Source of the DNA: Salinimicrobium marinum
Lineage (GTDB): Bacteria; Bacteroidota; Bacteroidia; Flavobacteriales; Flavobacteriaceae
Reading direction: 5' to 3'
Assembly: GCF_014651535.1 (NCBI RefSeq)
Contig: NZ_BMXB01000002.1
Location: 186,001 to 250,000, forward strand
Length of the DNA: 64,000 bases
The notes beneath the pieces are model-generated. The model had not been told where the DNA came from, did not search any database, and was given only the letters and a program-made list of their open reading frames with translations. The position numbers were made by a program, and so were the translations under genes. Positions within the stretch are counted from its first letter, which is position 1. Each line of letters begins with the position of its first letter. Shown here one piece after another: positions 17,656 through 26,964 of the stretch.

Positions 17656-19422
17656 TTGATAGCAAATAAGAGTAGCAAATATTTTTTTTATTTTTATCGT
17701 TACTTAAAATACAGGGTTTTCATTACTTTTATTTTAAGTTTATTGGTAGGGCTATTGGATGGTATAAGTTTAGCACTATTTATTCCTTTGTTAAAGTTAG
17801 TAGTACAGGACGAAGTCTCTAGAGATGGTTTTATTGCAGAATTTGTGTTGGAGGTATTGGATATGCAGTTGACACTTCCCAACATTCTTATATTGATCTT
17901 TGCATTTTTCAGTTTAAAGGGTCTTGCGAAATTTTTTGAAGGCTATCTTAGAGTTCTTTATCAGCAGTATTTCATGCGCCGGATCAGGATTTCAAACATA
18001 GACCTTTTAAGTGGTTTCAAATTTGAAAGTTTTGCCAAAATGGATGCTGGAAGAATTCAAAATACATTCAGCGGGGAAGTTGGGAGGGTGTCCCACGCCT
18101 TTCAAATATTCTTTAAGTCCTTTCAATATGGGGTTCTTGTAATTATTTATATCATTCTCGCTTTTTCTGCAGATCCTATTTTTTCACTTATGGTTACCGT
18201 AGGTGGATTGTGTATACATTTTGTTTTTAAAAGTTTTTATAGTCGTACCCGGTTTTTGTCCAACAGATTTACGGCACAAGCACATGTTTTTGAGGGATTG
18301 TTGATTCAAAAGGTCACATTTTTCAACTACCTGAGAACCACTGGATTGAGCCTAATGTATGGGGAAAAATTGAAAAGTAAAATTGTAGAACTTGAAAAAG
18401 ACCAAAGGCGGATTGGGTTAATTGATTCTTTTTTAATTGCTTTACGTGAACCACTCGTTATTTCGGTAGTAGTCATCGCAATTTATTTACAGCTCCAGTT
18501 TTTTGCTGAAGACATCACGTTGATGTTTTTAAGTCTTCTGCTACTTTATAGATCTCTCTCTTATTTTATGGCAATGCAGGAACAATGGAATTTGTTCCTT
18601 GGATTTTCAGGTTCTCTGGAAGGAGTTCAGCAATTCACAGAACATTTGGAGCAGCAGCAGGAGAGAAATGGTAAGTTTAAATTTAATTGTTTTAAAGATA
18701 AATTGGAGTTGGAAAACGTATTTTTTAAATACGATCAAACTCCTGTGCTAAGAAACATTGATCTTATCATTCAAAAGAATGAAACTATTGCCTTTATAGG
18801 TGAAAGTGGATCGGGCAAGTCTACTTTAATGCGCATAGTTTCGGGTCTTTTGCTTCCTTCAGAAGGAAATTATTCCATAGATGGGAGACCTATTAAAGAG
18901 TTAGAACTGTATTCCTTCAGAAGCAAAATTGGTTACGTCCCTCAAGAAGTTCCGATTTTTAGTGACAGTATATTTAACAATATCACCTTTTGGGCACCAA
19001 AATCACCTGAAAATATAGAAAAGTTTAAGAAGGCTGTAGCACAGGCTTCAATTTATGATTTTGTAATGGCGCAACCAGAACAAGAAGAAACGTACCTTGG
19101 TAGCAATGGGATTAATTTGAGTGGCGGACAAAAACAAAGGATAGCCATTGCGAGGGAATTATACAAAGAAGTGGATTTTTTGTTCATGGATGAAGCCACT
19201 TCATCTCTTGACGGAAAAACTGAGGCTGTTGTTCAAGACAACATTAAGAAACTTAAAGGTAAGGTCACCATCGTAATAATTGCCCATCGACTTGCCACCA
19301 TAAAATCTGCTGATCTTATTGTACTCCTTAACAATGGGGAAATTGCCCAAACTGGTTCTTATCAGGACCTGTTAAGGGATTCTAGCGTCTTTCGGGACAT
19401 GGTGAAATTGCAGAAAGGATAG
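17656..19422 (+). CDS. ABC transporter, fused permease/ATPase (MsbA/PglK-like exporter)
   Basis: A 588-residue half-transporter. The N-terminal third to half holds about six membrane segments. The ATPase domain has Walker A GESGSGKST (about residues 383-391), the ABC signature LSGGQKQRIAIARE (about 488), Walker B FLFMDEATSSLDG and the switch His in IAHRLAT. It probably flips a lipid-linked glycan across the inner membrane, as PglK or MsbA do. The window holds no Wzx flippase, and Pgl-type initiation genes lie downstream, which favours a PglK-like role. The start is a TTG; a stop codon four codons upstream and no nearby ATG leave no better option. Confidence 0.82.
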   Translation: MIANKSSKYFFYFYRYLKYRVFITFILSLLVGLLDGISLALFIPLLKLVVQDEVSRDGFIAEFVLEVLDMQLTLPNILILIFAFFSLKGLAKFFEGYLRVLYQQYFMRRIRISNIDLLSGFKFESFAKMDAGRIQNTFSGEVGRVSHAFQIFFKSFQYGVLVIIYIILAFSADPIFSLMVTVGGLCIHFVFKSFYSRTRFLSNRFTAQAHVFEGLLIQKVTFFNYLRTTGLSLMYGEKLKSKIVELEKDQRRIGLIDSFLIALREPLVISVVVIAIYLQLQFFAEDITLMFLSLLLLYRSLSYFMAMQEQWNLFLGFSGSLEGVQQFTEHLEQQQERNGKFKFNCFKDKLELENVFFKYDQTPVLRNIDLIIQKNETIAFIGESGSGKSTLMRIVSGLLLPSEGNYSIDGRPIKELELYSFRSKIGYVPQEVPIFSDSIFNNITFWAPKSPENIEKFKKAVAQASIYDFVMAQPEQEETYLGSNGINLSGGQKQRIAIARELYKEVDFLFMDEATSSLDGKTEAVVQDNIKKLKGKVTIVIIAHRLATIKSADLIVLLNNGEIAQTGSYQDLLRDSSVFRDMVKLQKG

Positions 19423-19423
19423 T

Positions 19424-20323
19424 GTGATTTTTTCTATACTGAAAAGTTTAGAAGTATCCAGAGGTAAATTAAAAAAAAATATTTTGCTTATTTCCATTAT
19501 TATACCTACTTATAACAGAAAAGACAGTCTCTCTCGGTCTATTAAGAGCGTATTGGACCAAACAAATGAAGATTGGGAATTGATCATTATCGATGATGGA
19601 TCCCGTGACGGAACAGGGGAAGGGCTGGAGCCTTATTTGGTGGACGAAAGGGTGAAATATTATTATCAGCCACACCAGGGTGTTGCTGTTGCTAGAAATT
19701 TTGGTGTGGAAAAATCAAAGGGTTCCTATATAGTGTTTCTGGATTCAGACGACACGTTTTACCCAGAACTAATACATTTTTTGCAGTCTTGTAATATTTC
19801 GAAATATGATTTGGTCTGTTGGGAAGTATTAAAGATTATAGACGGCAAGGAAGAATTATGGAAGCCAAGAAAACTTAGTAGGTTTTATAACAATATCCAG
19901 GCTTCCTTTTTAGCAGGAAGTGTTGGCTATAAGAAGTCTTTGTTCTTGAAGGTGGGTGGATATGACCCAGCTATGGATTTTGGGGAAAATTATGAGCTTG
20001 GATTTAGGATTAGCAGGGAGAATAAGCTTAAAATCAAAATTATCAATAAGCCCCTCTTGAAATATAATGTTGATACAGGTTCAAGAACAAGTAATTCTCT
20101 CGACAATAGGTTGAAGTCTGGTCTTCACCAATATGCAAAACATAAAAAGGAGTATGAAAAGCACCCAAAAGAAAAAGCTCAAATGGCCTATATCATTGGA
20201 CATGTTTTTGAGAAAAAGGGCGAGAAAGATGCTGCTTTAAAATATTACAAGGAGTCATGGGAAAGTGGAAAATCAAAATTGAAGGCACTCGTTAAAACCA
20301 TTTATTTAACCATTATTAAATGA
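19424..20323 (+). CDS. Glycosyltransferase family 2
   Basis: A 299-residue GT-A enzyme starting with GTG one base after the ABC transporter stop. ISIIIPTYNRKDSL, ELIIIDDGSRDGT and IVFLDSDDTF are in family order. The last is the metal-binding DxD-type site. It is related to the GT2 at 5570-6445. Its stop overlaps the start of the next GT4 (ATGA), repeating the tight GT2-GT4 pairing seen there. The C-terminal region is helical and charged. Specificity is unknown. Confidence 0.83.
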   Translation: MIFSILKSLEVSRGKLKKNILLISIIIPTYNRKDSLSRSIKSVLDQTNEDWELIIIDDGSRDGTGEGLEPYLVDERVKYYYQPHQGVAVARNFGVEKSKGSYIVFLDSDDTFYPELIHFLQSCNISKYDLVCWEVLKIIDGKEELWKPRKLSRFYNNIQASFLAGSVGYKKSLFLKVGGYDPAMDFGENYELGFRISRENKLKIKIINKPLLKYNVDTGSRTSNSLDNRLKSGLHQYAKHKKEYEKHPKEKAQMAYIIGHVFEKKGEKDAALKYYKESWESGKSKLKALVKTIYLTIIK

Positions 20324-21489
20324 AGGTACTTTATATAATAGATTCTTTGGTGGGATATGGTGCTGAAAAAAGTTTGGCTCAAATGGCACTCCAGTTCAAG
20401 GAGGTAGAGCCGGTTTTTATCCACTTGTATAAAGGTGATGAGATGAAACCAATACTTGAAAAGCATGGAATAAAAATTCATTCCCTTAATTTGGAACCTA
20501 AAACAACATTTAAAAAAATTAGGGCTTTGGTCATCCCCATTGTGAAAATCGAAAAGCCTCAAATTATCCATTCCACACTTTTTAAAGCAGATAAGGTGGC
20601 GCGGGGCATCAAAAAACATTTTCCCAACATTTTGTTAGTAGGAAGTTTCGTCAGCAATTCATATAGTAAAAACAGATACGGGAGATTAGATTTTGTGTCA
20701 CGGCTCAAGTTGTTCTCCACACAAATTCGGGATAGGATTTCTATATCAAAAGTGGATTATATAATTAGCAATTCACAGGCAATTATGGAAACCAATCTTC
20801 ACGCGTTAAATGTTCCAAGGGAAAAAGTAAAAGTAATTTATAGGGGGAGAAAAATTGAAAAGGAGGATATTTCTGTTGAACCACAAATAAATTTTAAACA
20901 GGAACTGGGACTTTTAAGTTCCCAAATTGTCTTTCTAAATGTAGGAAGGCTGCACAAGGGCAAAGGACAGAGAGACCTTGTATTTTCTTTTAAAGACCTA
21001 GTACAGGAGGTGCCAAATCTTGTGCTTTTGATTGCTGGTGAAGGTTACCTTCGGAAAGAACTGGAGGATTTGATCCATACTTTGGATTTGCAAGATAAAA
21101 TCTATTTGTTGGGGTATCGGGAGGATGTACCGCACCTTTTGGCATTGGCTGATTATTTTATTTTTCCATCATACTATGAAGGGCTTTCCGGGGCACTCGT
21201 AGAAGCAATACTTGCCAAAATACCTTGTGTAGTTTCCAATATTCCAGAAAACAGGGAATGTTTTCCAGAGGAGGGTGGGCTTTTCTTTACTGCCGGGGAT
21301 GTGAAAGAATTGAAAAAAAGAATGCAGGAAGCCCTTTCACTTGATTGGGAAACAAAATTAGCTGAATCACAGGAATACGCACGTGCTAAATTCAACATAC
21401 GAACAGTAAGTAAGGAATATGAAGATTTTTATAAAGAAATTTATGACGGGTTTTGTCGGGAAAAAACTAGGATAAATTTCCTTTTATAG
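20320..21489 (+). CDS. Glycosyltransferase family 4
   Basis: A 389-residue GT-B glycosyltransferase, paralogous to 6450-7598. It has KVLYIIDSLVGYGAEKSL at the start, IIHSTLFKADKVARG, LNVGRLHKGKGQRDLV, and the donor site FPSYYEGLSGALVEAILAK. Its last 6 bp overlap the end of the convergent gene at 21484-22452, so no intergenic terminator space exists between the two operons. Specificity is unknown. Confidence 0.86.
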   Translation: MKVLYIIDSLVGYGAEKSLAQMALQFKEVEPVFIHLYKGDEMKPILEKHGIKIHSLNLEPKTTFKKIRALVIPIVKIEKPQIIHSTLFKADKVARGIKKHFPNILLVGSFVSNSYSKNRYGRLDFVSRLKLFSTQIRDRISISKVDYIISNSQAIMETNLHALNVPREKVKVIYRGRKIEKEDISVEPQINFKQELGLLSSQIVFLNVGRLHKGKGQRDLVFSFKDLVQEVPNLVLLIAGEGYLRKELEDLIHTLDLQDKIYLLGYREDVPHLLALADYFIFPSYYEGLSGALVEAILAKIPCVVSNIPENRECFPEEGGLFFTAGDVKELKKRMQEALSLDWETKLAESQEYARAKFNIRTVSKEYEDFYKEIYDGFCREKTRINFLL

Positions 21490-22452
21490 CTCACCTTTTT
21501 TCAGTCTATAACTAGAATAATTCCATAGGTGTTGAAAAGCCTTAATTGATTTAAACGATAGCAAGGAATTATAAATTGAACTGTGGTACAATTTAAAGAT
21601 GCGATTCCGAAAATGAATGGACTTTTCAGGTTCATTTATCCTCTGGTAATAATTGGCTAACTCCTTAAATGTATTGATCAATAAAAGTAGCTTTGTATCT
21701 GATGTAGTTGAACTCCAAATCCCTTCAGGATGCACCCTGTAAGCTGCAGGTTCAATATTATTTATGAATTTCCCTTTGCCTTTCTGCCCTAAGAGGCTGT
21801 AAAGGAAAATATCCACATTGATTACTTTTAATACTTCCTTTGGGATCGTATTAAATATGTTTTCGAACAAGATAGTAAGGGTAGCTGGATGCTTCCAAGG
21901 AAAATTCAATTCTTGACAGGAAAGGTCACTGCGAAGAGGTGAAGCAGGAGATAAAGGTAGAAAATCCCCATTTTCATCAACCGAATGAAATTCATGGTAA
22001 CAAATACTGTAGTCTGGATTTTGTTCCATGAAATACGTCTGTTTTTGTAATTTTAGCGGGTCCTTCCAAATATCATCCCCTTCACAAACGGCAATGTATT
22101 TACCTTTGGCCGAAAATAAATTATACAAAACATTAAAATTGCCTGTTACTATATCTCCTACCTTTATTTTGTTCTCCGGATGGTGCAAAAATAGTTTTAT
22201 TCTTCCTGGATGTTTTTCTGCATATGCAACACAAATCCCCCTTGTCCTATCATTAGAACAATCTTCCCCCAGAAGTATTTCAAAATCGAAATTTGTATGT
22301 TGTCCCAATATGCTGTTGAGACAGTCTTCAATGTAGTTTTCATGCTGGTAGGTTTGGACACAGACACTTACCAAAGGATTTGGGCCTACGGTATTTTTGT
22401 ATTGATAAACTTCTTTTTTCTGGTACTTGTTCAAAAATCCGTTGAAATCCAT
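21484..22452 (-). CDS. Glycosyltransferase family 2
   Basis: A 322-residue GT-A enzyme on the minus strand. PLVSVCVQTYQHENYIEDCL and EILLGEDCSNDRTRGIC form the nucleotide-binding part. AVCEGDDIWKDP carries the D-D-type metal site, as in the WcaA-like subgroup. An in-frame TTG at 22455 precedes the ATG at 22452; the ATG is taken as start. It follows the NeuD-like acetyltransferase gene after about 6 bp, forming a two-gene minus-strand operon inserted in the locus. It probably adds a sugar in a strain-variable part of the glycan. Confidence 0.8.
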   Translation of the reverse strand: MDFNGFLNKYQKKEVYQYKNTVGPNPLVSVCVQTYQHENYIEDCLNSILGQHTNFDFEILLGEDCSNDRTRGICVAYAEKHPGRIKLFLHHPENKIKVGDIVTGNFNVLYNLFSAKGKYIAVCEGDDIWKDPLKLQKQTYFMEQNPDYSICYHEFHSVDENGDFLPLSPASPLRSDLSCQELNFPWKHPATLTILFENIFNTIPKEVLKVINVDIFLYSLLGQKGKGKFINNIEPAAYRVHPEGIWSSTTSDTKLLLLINTFKELANYYQRINEPEKSIHFRNRIFKLYHSSIYNSLLSFKSIKAFQHLWNYSSYRLKKGEL

Positions 22453-22458
22453 CAAGCC

Positions 22459-23118
22459 TTATTTTAGAAATCTGCCGGCAACCTGGTCATAGGTAGTACT
22501 TCTTCTTTTCGTCCCTTTGTTGGTAAAAACAGATCCTTCTAGAGTATCTGTCTCTATGACACACCCCATCCCAATAATATTGTTTTTGCCCAAAGTAATA
22601 TTCTGCTGAATAGAAGCATTCAAACCAATATAACAGTTTTCTCCAATATTTACATTCCCACCCGTTTTACAGCCGCTTAACAAGGAGGTGTTTCCAATGA
22701 TTGTATGGTGGCCAATATCTGAAGTAAATAAAATGGCATTGTCGCCAATTTTAGTGAATGGCTGCAAAACGCAACCTTCATCTATAAAAGTGTTTTTTCC
22801 AACAATCAAATTGTCCCACGTTCGTGCCTTGGATGAAATATAAGAGGCGAAACCAAAACCTTTTGCACTGACTGCATCAAATATCTTCTTGCGGGTTTGG
22901 TTGTTTCCTACCGCAATAAAAATTGAATACAAATCACTGGAATAGGTGTTTTCCACCTCTTCAAATTCCAATATAGGTTTTCCCATCAATAAAGAAGTAT
23001 CGAGATAGGCTTTCTCCATACAAAACGCCTCTACGTCAAATTCACTATCATTCTCAAAGACATACGCGGCATATTCCGCATATTTTCCTACACCATATAT
23101 TATAAGTTTTTTTTTCAT
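22459..23118 (-). CDS. NeuD/PglD-like hexapeptide O- or N-acyltransferase
   Basis: A 219-residue protein. The N-terminal KKLIIYGVGKYAEYAAYVF region is a small Rossmann-like NeuD/PglD domain. Residues from about 100 on form a left-handed beta-helix of hexapeptide repeats, for example VGKNTFIDEGCVLQPF and IGENCYIGLNASIQQN, with DIGHHTIIG holding the likely catalytic His. Such enzymes acetylate nonulosonic acids or amino sugars. It is the first gene of a minus-strand pair with a GT2, divergent from the PglA-type gene at 23286. It is separate from the PglD-like protein at 25186. Confidence 0.78.
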   Translation of the reverse strand: MKKKLIIYGVGKYAEYAAYVFENDSEFDVEAFCMEKAYLDTSLLMGKPILEFEEVENTYSSDLYSIFIAVGNNQTRKKIFDAVSAKGFGFASYISSKARTWDNLIVGKNTFIDEGCVLQPFTKIGDNAILFTSDIGHHTIIGNTSLLSGCKTGGNVNIGENCYIGLNASIQQNITLGKNNIIGMGCVIETDTLEGSVFTNKGTKRRSTTYDQVAGRFLK

Positions 23119-23236
23119 AGAGGATTTAATTGGTACAAATATAATTATTTTCCAGCATTACCTTGTAGTGCTGCCCTTTTCCCTAGGAGAAGGGCAGTTG
23201 TTTCTGAGGAATAAAGAAAACCGATTAACATATTTT

Positions 23237-23269
23237 TTGGTTCTGTGATAATTTAAAATTCTAGATTTG
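23237..23269 (+). promoter_or_regulatory. Candidate promoter for the pgl/wza/wzc operon
   Basis: TAGATTTG at 23262-23269 fits the Bacteroidota TAnnTTTG -7 box, with a TTG at 23237 as -33 element and 22 nt between them. Initiation would fall about 10 nt before the ATG at 23286. It lies in the 167-bp divergent gap and could drive the run of plus-strand genes to 32154. Confidence 0.5.
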
Positions 23270-23285
23270 TTGATTATCTAAAACC

Positions 23286-24458
23286 ATGGCTAAATTAATA
23301 AGGATTACCACCATTCCACTTTCGCTTGAAAAGCTTCTGGAAGGACAATTAACTTTCATGTCAAATAATTATGAGGTTACTGCTGTTTCTGCGGAAAAGA
23401 AACGTCTGGAAAAATATGGACAGGAAAATAAAGTGGACACGTTCCATGTTGGGATGACCAGGGAAATCACACCTTTATTGGATACTAAAGCCCTCTTAAA
23501 GCTATATTCTTTCCTCAGGAAAGAAAAGCCTTTAATTGTTCATACACATACTCCAAAAGCTGGAATTATCGGGATGTTGGCGGCTAAAATGGCCGGTGTA
23601 CCAATTAGGTTGCATACAGTTGCTGGTATGCCGCTCATGGAAACCACAGGTGCAAAGCGACGCATTTTGAACAATGTGGAGAAACTAACGTATGCCTGTG
23701 CTACAAAAGTGTACCCAAATTCTGAAGGACTCTATAAAATCATTTTGGACGAAAAATTTACATCCGAAAATAAATTGAAGGTATTGGGTAAAGGAAGTTC
23801 TAACGGAATCGATACTAATTATTTTAATCCCGGGCAGTATAGCGAGGAGGAAAGGGCTGAATTTAAAAAAAGACTAAAAATTCCAGAAAATGACACCGTG
23901 TTTATTTTTGTGGGCAGATTAGTTGCAGACAAGGGGATAAACGAATTGGTACAAGCCTTTGAAGAGCTCGAGAAAATTCACGGGAATATTTCTTTGCTGC
24001 TTGTTGGTCCGTTTGAACAGGAGCTGGACCCTATTAGTGAAACATCGCTAAGATTGATTAATAGTTGTCCTAAGATTTTTACAGTGGGTTACCAAGAGGA
24101 TGTTAGGCCATATTTGATGGTTTCAGATGTTTTGACGTTTCCTAGTTATAGGGAGGGATTTCCTAATGTGGTAATGCAGGCTGGAGCAATGGGGTTACCT
24201 GCAATAGTCACAAATATTAATGGCTGTAATGAGATAATAGAGGAGGGGAAGAATGGAACGGTCATTCCGGTTAAAGATAGGTCAGCATTACAGGGTGCAA
24301 TGCGGAAAATGGTGGAGAATAAATCCTGGCGAACCCAGCTACAAAAAAACGCAAGAAAAAAGATCACAGATAATTTTGAACGTGAGATTTTTTGGCAACT
24401 ACTTTTAGAAGAATATAAACTTCAGGAAAAATATTTGGGTGAAAAAAAATTTAGTTGA
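23286..24458 (+). CDS. Glycosyltransferase family 4, PglA-type second-sugar transferase
   Basis: A 390-residue GT-B enzyme. IVHTHTPKAGIIGMLAAKMA and PIRLHTVAGMPLMETTG are typical of the PglA-like subgroup found beside initiating phosphoglycosyltransferases in Bacteroidota. The donor-binding segment FPSYREGFPNVVMQAGAMG is present near residues 286-304, with Gln in place of the first family Glu-adjacent position. It is followed by the PglC-like gene after about 37 bp. It probably adds the second sugar to carrier-linked diNAcBac or a related sugar. Confidence 0.82.
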   Translation: MAKLIRITTIPLSLEKLLEGQLTFMSNNYEVTAVSAEKKRLEKYGQENKVDTFHVGMTREITPLLDTKALLKLYSFLRKEKPLIVHTHTPKAGIIGMLAAKMAGVPIRLHTVAGMPLMETTGAKRRILNNVEKLTYACATKVYPNSEGLYKIILDEKFTSENKLKVLGKGSSNGIDTNYFNPGQYSEEERAEFKKRLKIPENDTVFIFVGRLVADKGINELVQAFEELEKIHGNISLLLVGPFEQELDPISETSLRLINSCPKIFTVGYQEDVRPYLMVSDVLTFPSYREGFPNVVMQAGAMGLPAIVTNINGCNEIIEEGKNGTVIPVKDRSALQGAMRKMVENKSWRTQLQKNARKKITDNFEREIFWQLLLEEYKLQEKYLGEKKFS

Positions 24459-24495
24459 TGGTCCATTAATCATCTATTATTAGAGGCGGAATTTC

Positions 24496-25182
24496 ATGAT
24501 TGAATTTTGTTCTTTAACAAAATTTTACCTGAATATTATATTGGAAAACCCTTATTTTGTGGTCAAATGTAGATTTGTGTACCAAAAAATACTAAAGCCC
24601 CTTATTGATTTTACTGCCGCACTAATAGGACTTTTTTTTCTTTCCCCTCTTTTTGTTCTAGTAGTGATCGTTTTAGGATTTGCCAATAAAGGTAATCCTT
24701 TTTTCTTTCAGGTGAGGCCGGGTAAAAGCGGGGAATTGTTTAGGATAATCAAATTTAAGACGATGACAGATGCGAAGGATGCAAAAGGATGTCTGCTTCC
24801 TGATTCTAAAAGATTAACGGCTGTTGGAAAATTTGTAAGGAAAACCTCCCTTGATGAAATTCCGCAGCTTATCAATGTTCTTAAATTAGATATGAGCTTA
24901 GTGGGACCTCGGCCATTGTTGCCAGAATATTTGAAATTGTACACAAAATTCCAGAAACAACGGCATTTGGTGAGACCTGGGATTACAGGCTGGGCACAGG
25001 TAAATGGTAGAAATGCAATAAGTTGGAACAGAAAGTTTGAATATGATGTATGGTACGTGAACCATTTATCCTTTGCGTTAGATATCAAAATTTTATATAT
25101 GACAATTAAAAAAGTTTTTAAATCTGAAGGTATAAATGCCGCAAATACGGCAACAACAGAACCTTTTAACGGTAAGAATTAA
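24496..25182 (+). CDS. PglC-type initiating phosphoglycosyltransferase
   Basis: A bacterial sugar transferase (PF02397-type) of the short monotopic form. One hydrophobic hairpin at about residues 34-58 is followed by FFFQVRPGKSGELFRIIKFK. Then come KTSLDEIPQLINVLK with the catalytic Asp-Glu pair, SLVGPRPLLPEYL, and RPGITGWAQVNGRNA. It transfers a sugar phosphate, by context diNAcBac-1-P, from UDP-sugar to undecaprenyl phosphate. The ATG at 24496 gives a 27-residue extension before the usual start region; an in-frame GTG at 24577 (VYQKILKPLIDF) is an alternative. The protein ends with a Thr/Asn-rich tail. Confidence 0.88.
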   Translation: MIEFCSLTKFYLNIILENPYFVVKCRFVYQKILKPLIDFTAALIGLFFLSPLFVLVVIVLGFANKGNPFFFQVRPGKSGELFRIIKFKTMTDAKDAKGCLLPDSKRLTAVGKFVRKTSLDEIPQLINVLKLDMSLVGPRPLLPEYLKLYTKFQKQRHLVRPGITGWAQVNGRNAISWNRKFEYDVWYVNHLSFALDIKILYMTIKKVFKSEGINAANTATTEPFNGKN

Positions 25183-25185
25183 GGA

Positions 25186-25782
25186 ATGAACTTATATGGG
25201 GCCAGTGGTCATACCAAAGTTATAATTGATATTGTCAAGTCAAAAAATGGACAGATAGATTATGTTTTTGATGATAACCCGGAGATTAAAAGTATATTGG
25301 GTTATGAAGTAGTAAATTATCCCACAGAGGAAATGTTGAAAAGCAAATTGAACGTCATTGGGATTGGAAATAATAGAATACGCAAAAAAGTGGCAGATTC
25401 TTTAAAAGGAGGGGTGCATCCTTACATTTCACACCTTTCTGCAGTTATTTCAGCTTCTGCTGAAATTGGTGACGGCACAGTCATTATGGCCAATGCCACT
25501 ATAAATTCAGAAGCTCAAGTGGGGAAACATTGTATAATAAATACAGGAGCTGTTGTTGAGCATGAAGTGATATTGGAAGATTACGTACATATTTCTCCAA
25601 ATGCCTCCATTGCGGGAGACGTCCAAATTGGAGAGGGGAGCCATATCGGTATTGGTTCTTCTGTGATTCAGGGGCTAACGATAGGAAAATGGGTCACTGT
25701 GGGGGCAGGTGCAGTAATTATTGAAGACATTCCCGATTATGTCACGGTAGTGGGAAACCCAGGTAGAATAATAAAAACTTGA
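25186..25782 (+). CDS. PglD-type UDP-amino-sugar N-acetyltransferase
   Basis: A 198-residue NeuD/PglD family acyltransferase. The NLYGASGHTKVIIDIV start binds the UDP-sugar, and the C-terminal two thirds is a left-handed beta-helix. NTGAVVEHEVILEDYVHIS holds the catalytic His-Glu, and GAGAVIIEDIPDYVTVVGNP is the typical end. Between PglC- and PglE-like genes it should acetylate the 4-amino group to give UDP-N,N'-diacetylbacillosamine. Gaps to both neighbours are only a few bases. Confidence 0.87.
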   Translation: MNLYGASGHTKVIIDIVKSKNGQIDYVFDDNPEIKSILGYEVVNYPTEEMLKSKLNVIGIGNNRIRKKVADSLKGGVHPYISHLSAVISASAEIGDGTVIMANATINSEAQVGKHCIINTGAVVEHEVILEDYVHISPNASIAGDVQIGEGSHIGIGSSVIQGLTIGKWVTVGAGAVIIEDIPDYVTVVGNPGRIIKT

Positions 25783-25788
25783 AATAAT

Positions 25789-26934
25789 ATGGGTCATAAA
25801 AAAATTTGGCTTTCTACTCCGCATATGGGAGGAAATGAACAAAAATATATTAATAAGGCCTTTGAAGAAAACTGGATAGCTCCATTAGGACCCAATGTAG
25901 TAGGGTTTGAAAAAGATTTGGAAAATTATCTGGGCGAAGGTGTCAAAGTTGCAGCATTAAGTTCCGGTACCGCTGCGCTGCATTTGGCATTGATCATGCT
26001 GGGCGTGCAGAGAGGAGATGAGGTAATATGCCAAAGTCTTACGTTTGCTGCGTCGGCAAATCCTATTGTTTATTTAGGTGCCACGCCGATTTTTGTGGAT
26101 AGTGAGGAGGAAACTTTGAATATGAGTCCTTACTTTTTAGAAAAAGCAATAAGGGATAGGATCAAAAAAGGTAAAAAACCAAAAGCAATTATAGGAGTTC
26201 ATTTATATGGTATGCCTTATAAAGTTGATGAAATCCATTCCATTGCCAAAAAGTATGAAATTCCAGTAATTGAGGATAGTGCGGAGGCTTTAGGAAGTTC
26301 TTATAAGAACCAAAAATGTGGGACTTTTGGAGACCTTTCCATATTGTCTTTCAATGGGAACAAGATAATTACCACTTCTGGTGGTGGTGCTTTGGTTACT
26401 AAAGATGCTGGAAAAAAAGAAAAAGCTATTTTCCTCGCCACACAAGCCAGGGATCAGGCTCCGCATTATCAACATAGTGAAATAGGATACAATTATAGGT
26501 TGAGCAATGTTTGTGCTGGAATAGGTAGGGGGCAAATGGAGGTGCTTGATGACCATGTACAAAAAAGGCGGAACATCAATGACTTTTACAAAGGGTTATT
26601 TAAAGATCAAACTGGGGTAAAAGTATATAGTGAACCTAAAAATACGTATTTTTGTAACCACTGGTTAACAGTGATAACTATAAAAGGAAATGCCAATCCA
26701 AAACTAAACCGCGAGAGACTAAGGTTATTTTTGGAAATAGAGGATATTGAGAGTCGTCCCCTATGGAAACCTATGCATTTACAACCTGTTTTTCAAGATG
26801 CACCTTTTTATGGGGAAAGTATAGCTGAAAATGCATTCACCACTGGTTTATGTCTTCCTTCAGGGTCAAATTTGGAACAAGAGGAAATGCAACGAATAGG
26901 TGATGCAATAAATGGCTTTTTGAAAGAGGTATAG
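25789..26934 (+). CDS. PglE-type DegT/DnrJ/EryC1/StrS aminotransferase
   Basis: A 381-residue PLP-dependent sugar aminotransferase. ALSSGTAALHLALIMLGV forms the phosphate-binding part, IEDSAEALGSSY has the Asp that contacts PLP (about residue 163), and SFNGNKIITTSGGGALV has the Schiff-base Lys at residue 192. The C-terminal RPLWKPMHLQPVF is typical of the PglE/PseC group. By context it aminates the 4-keto sugar made by the PglF-like enzyme next door. It could equally serve another 4-amino sugar. Confidence 0.88.
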   Translation: MGHKKIWLSTPHMGGNEQKYINKAFEENWIAPLGPNVVGFEKDLENYLGEGVKVAALSSGTAALHLALIMLGVQRGDEVICQSLTFAASANPIVYLGATPIFVDSEEETLNMSPYFLEKAIRDRIKKGKKPKAIIGVHLYGMPYKVDEIHSIAKKYEIPVIEDSAEALGSSYKNQKCGTFGDLSILSFNGNKIITTSGGGALVTKDAGKKEKAIFLATQARDQAPHYQHSEIGYNYRLSNVCAGIGRGQMEVLDDHVQKRRNINDFYKGLFKDQTGVKVYSEPKNTYFCNHWLTVITIKGNANPKLNRERLRLFLEIEDIESRPLWKPMHLQPVFQDAPFYGESIAENAFTTGLCLPSGSNLEQEEMQRIGDAINGFLKEV

Positions 26935-26964
26935 CAGTATGAGGATTAGGAAAAGAGAGATATA

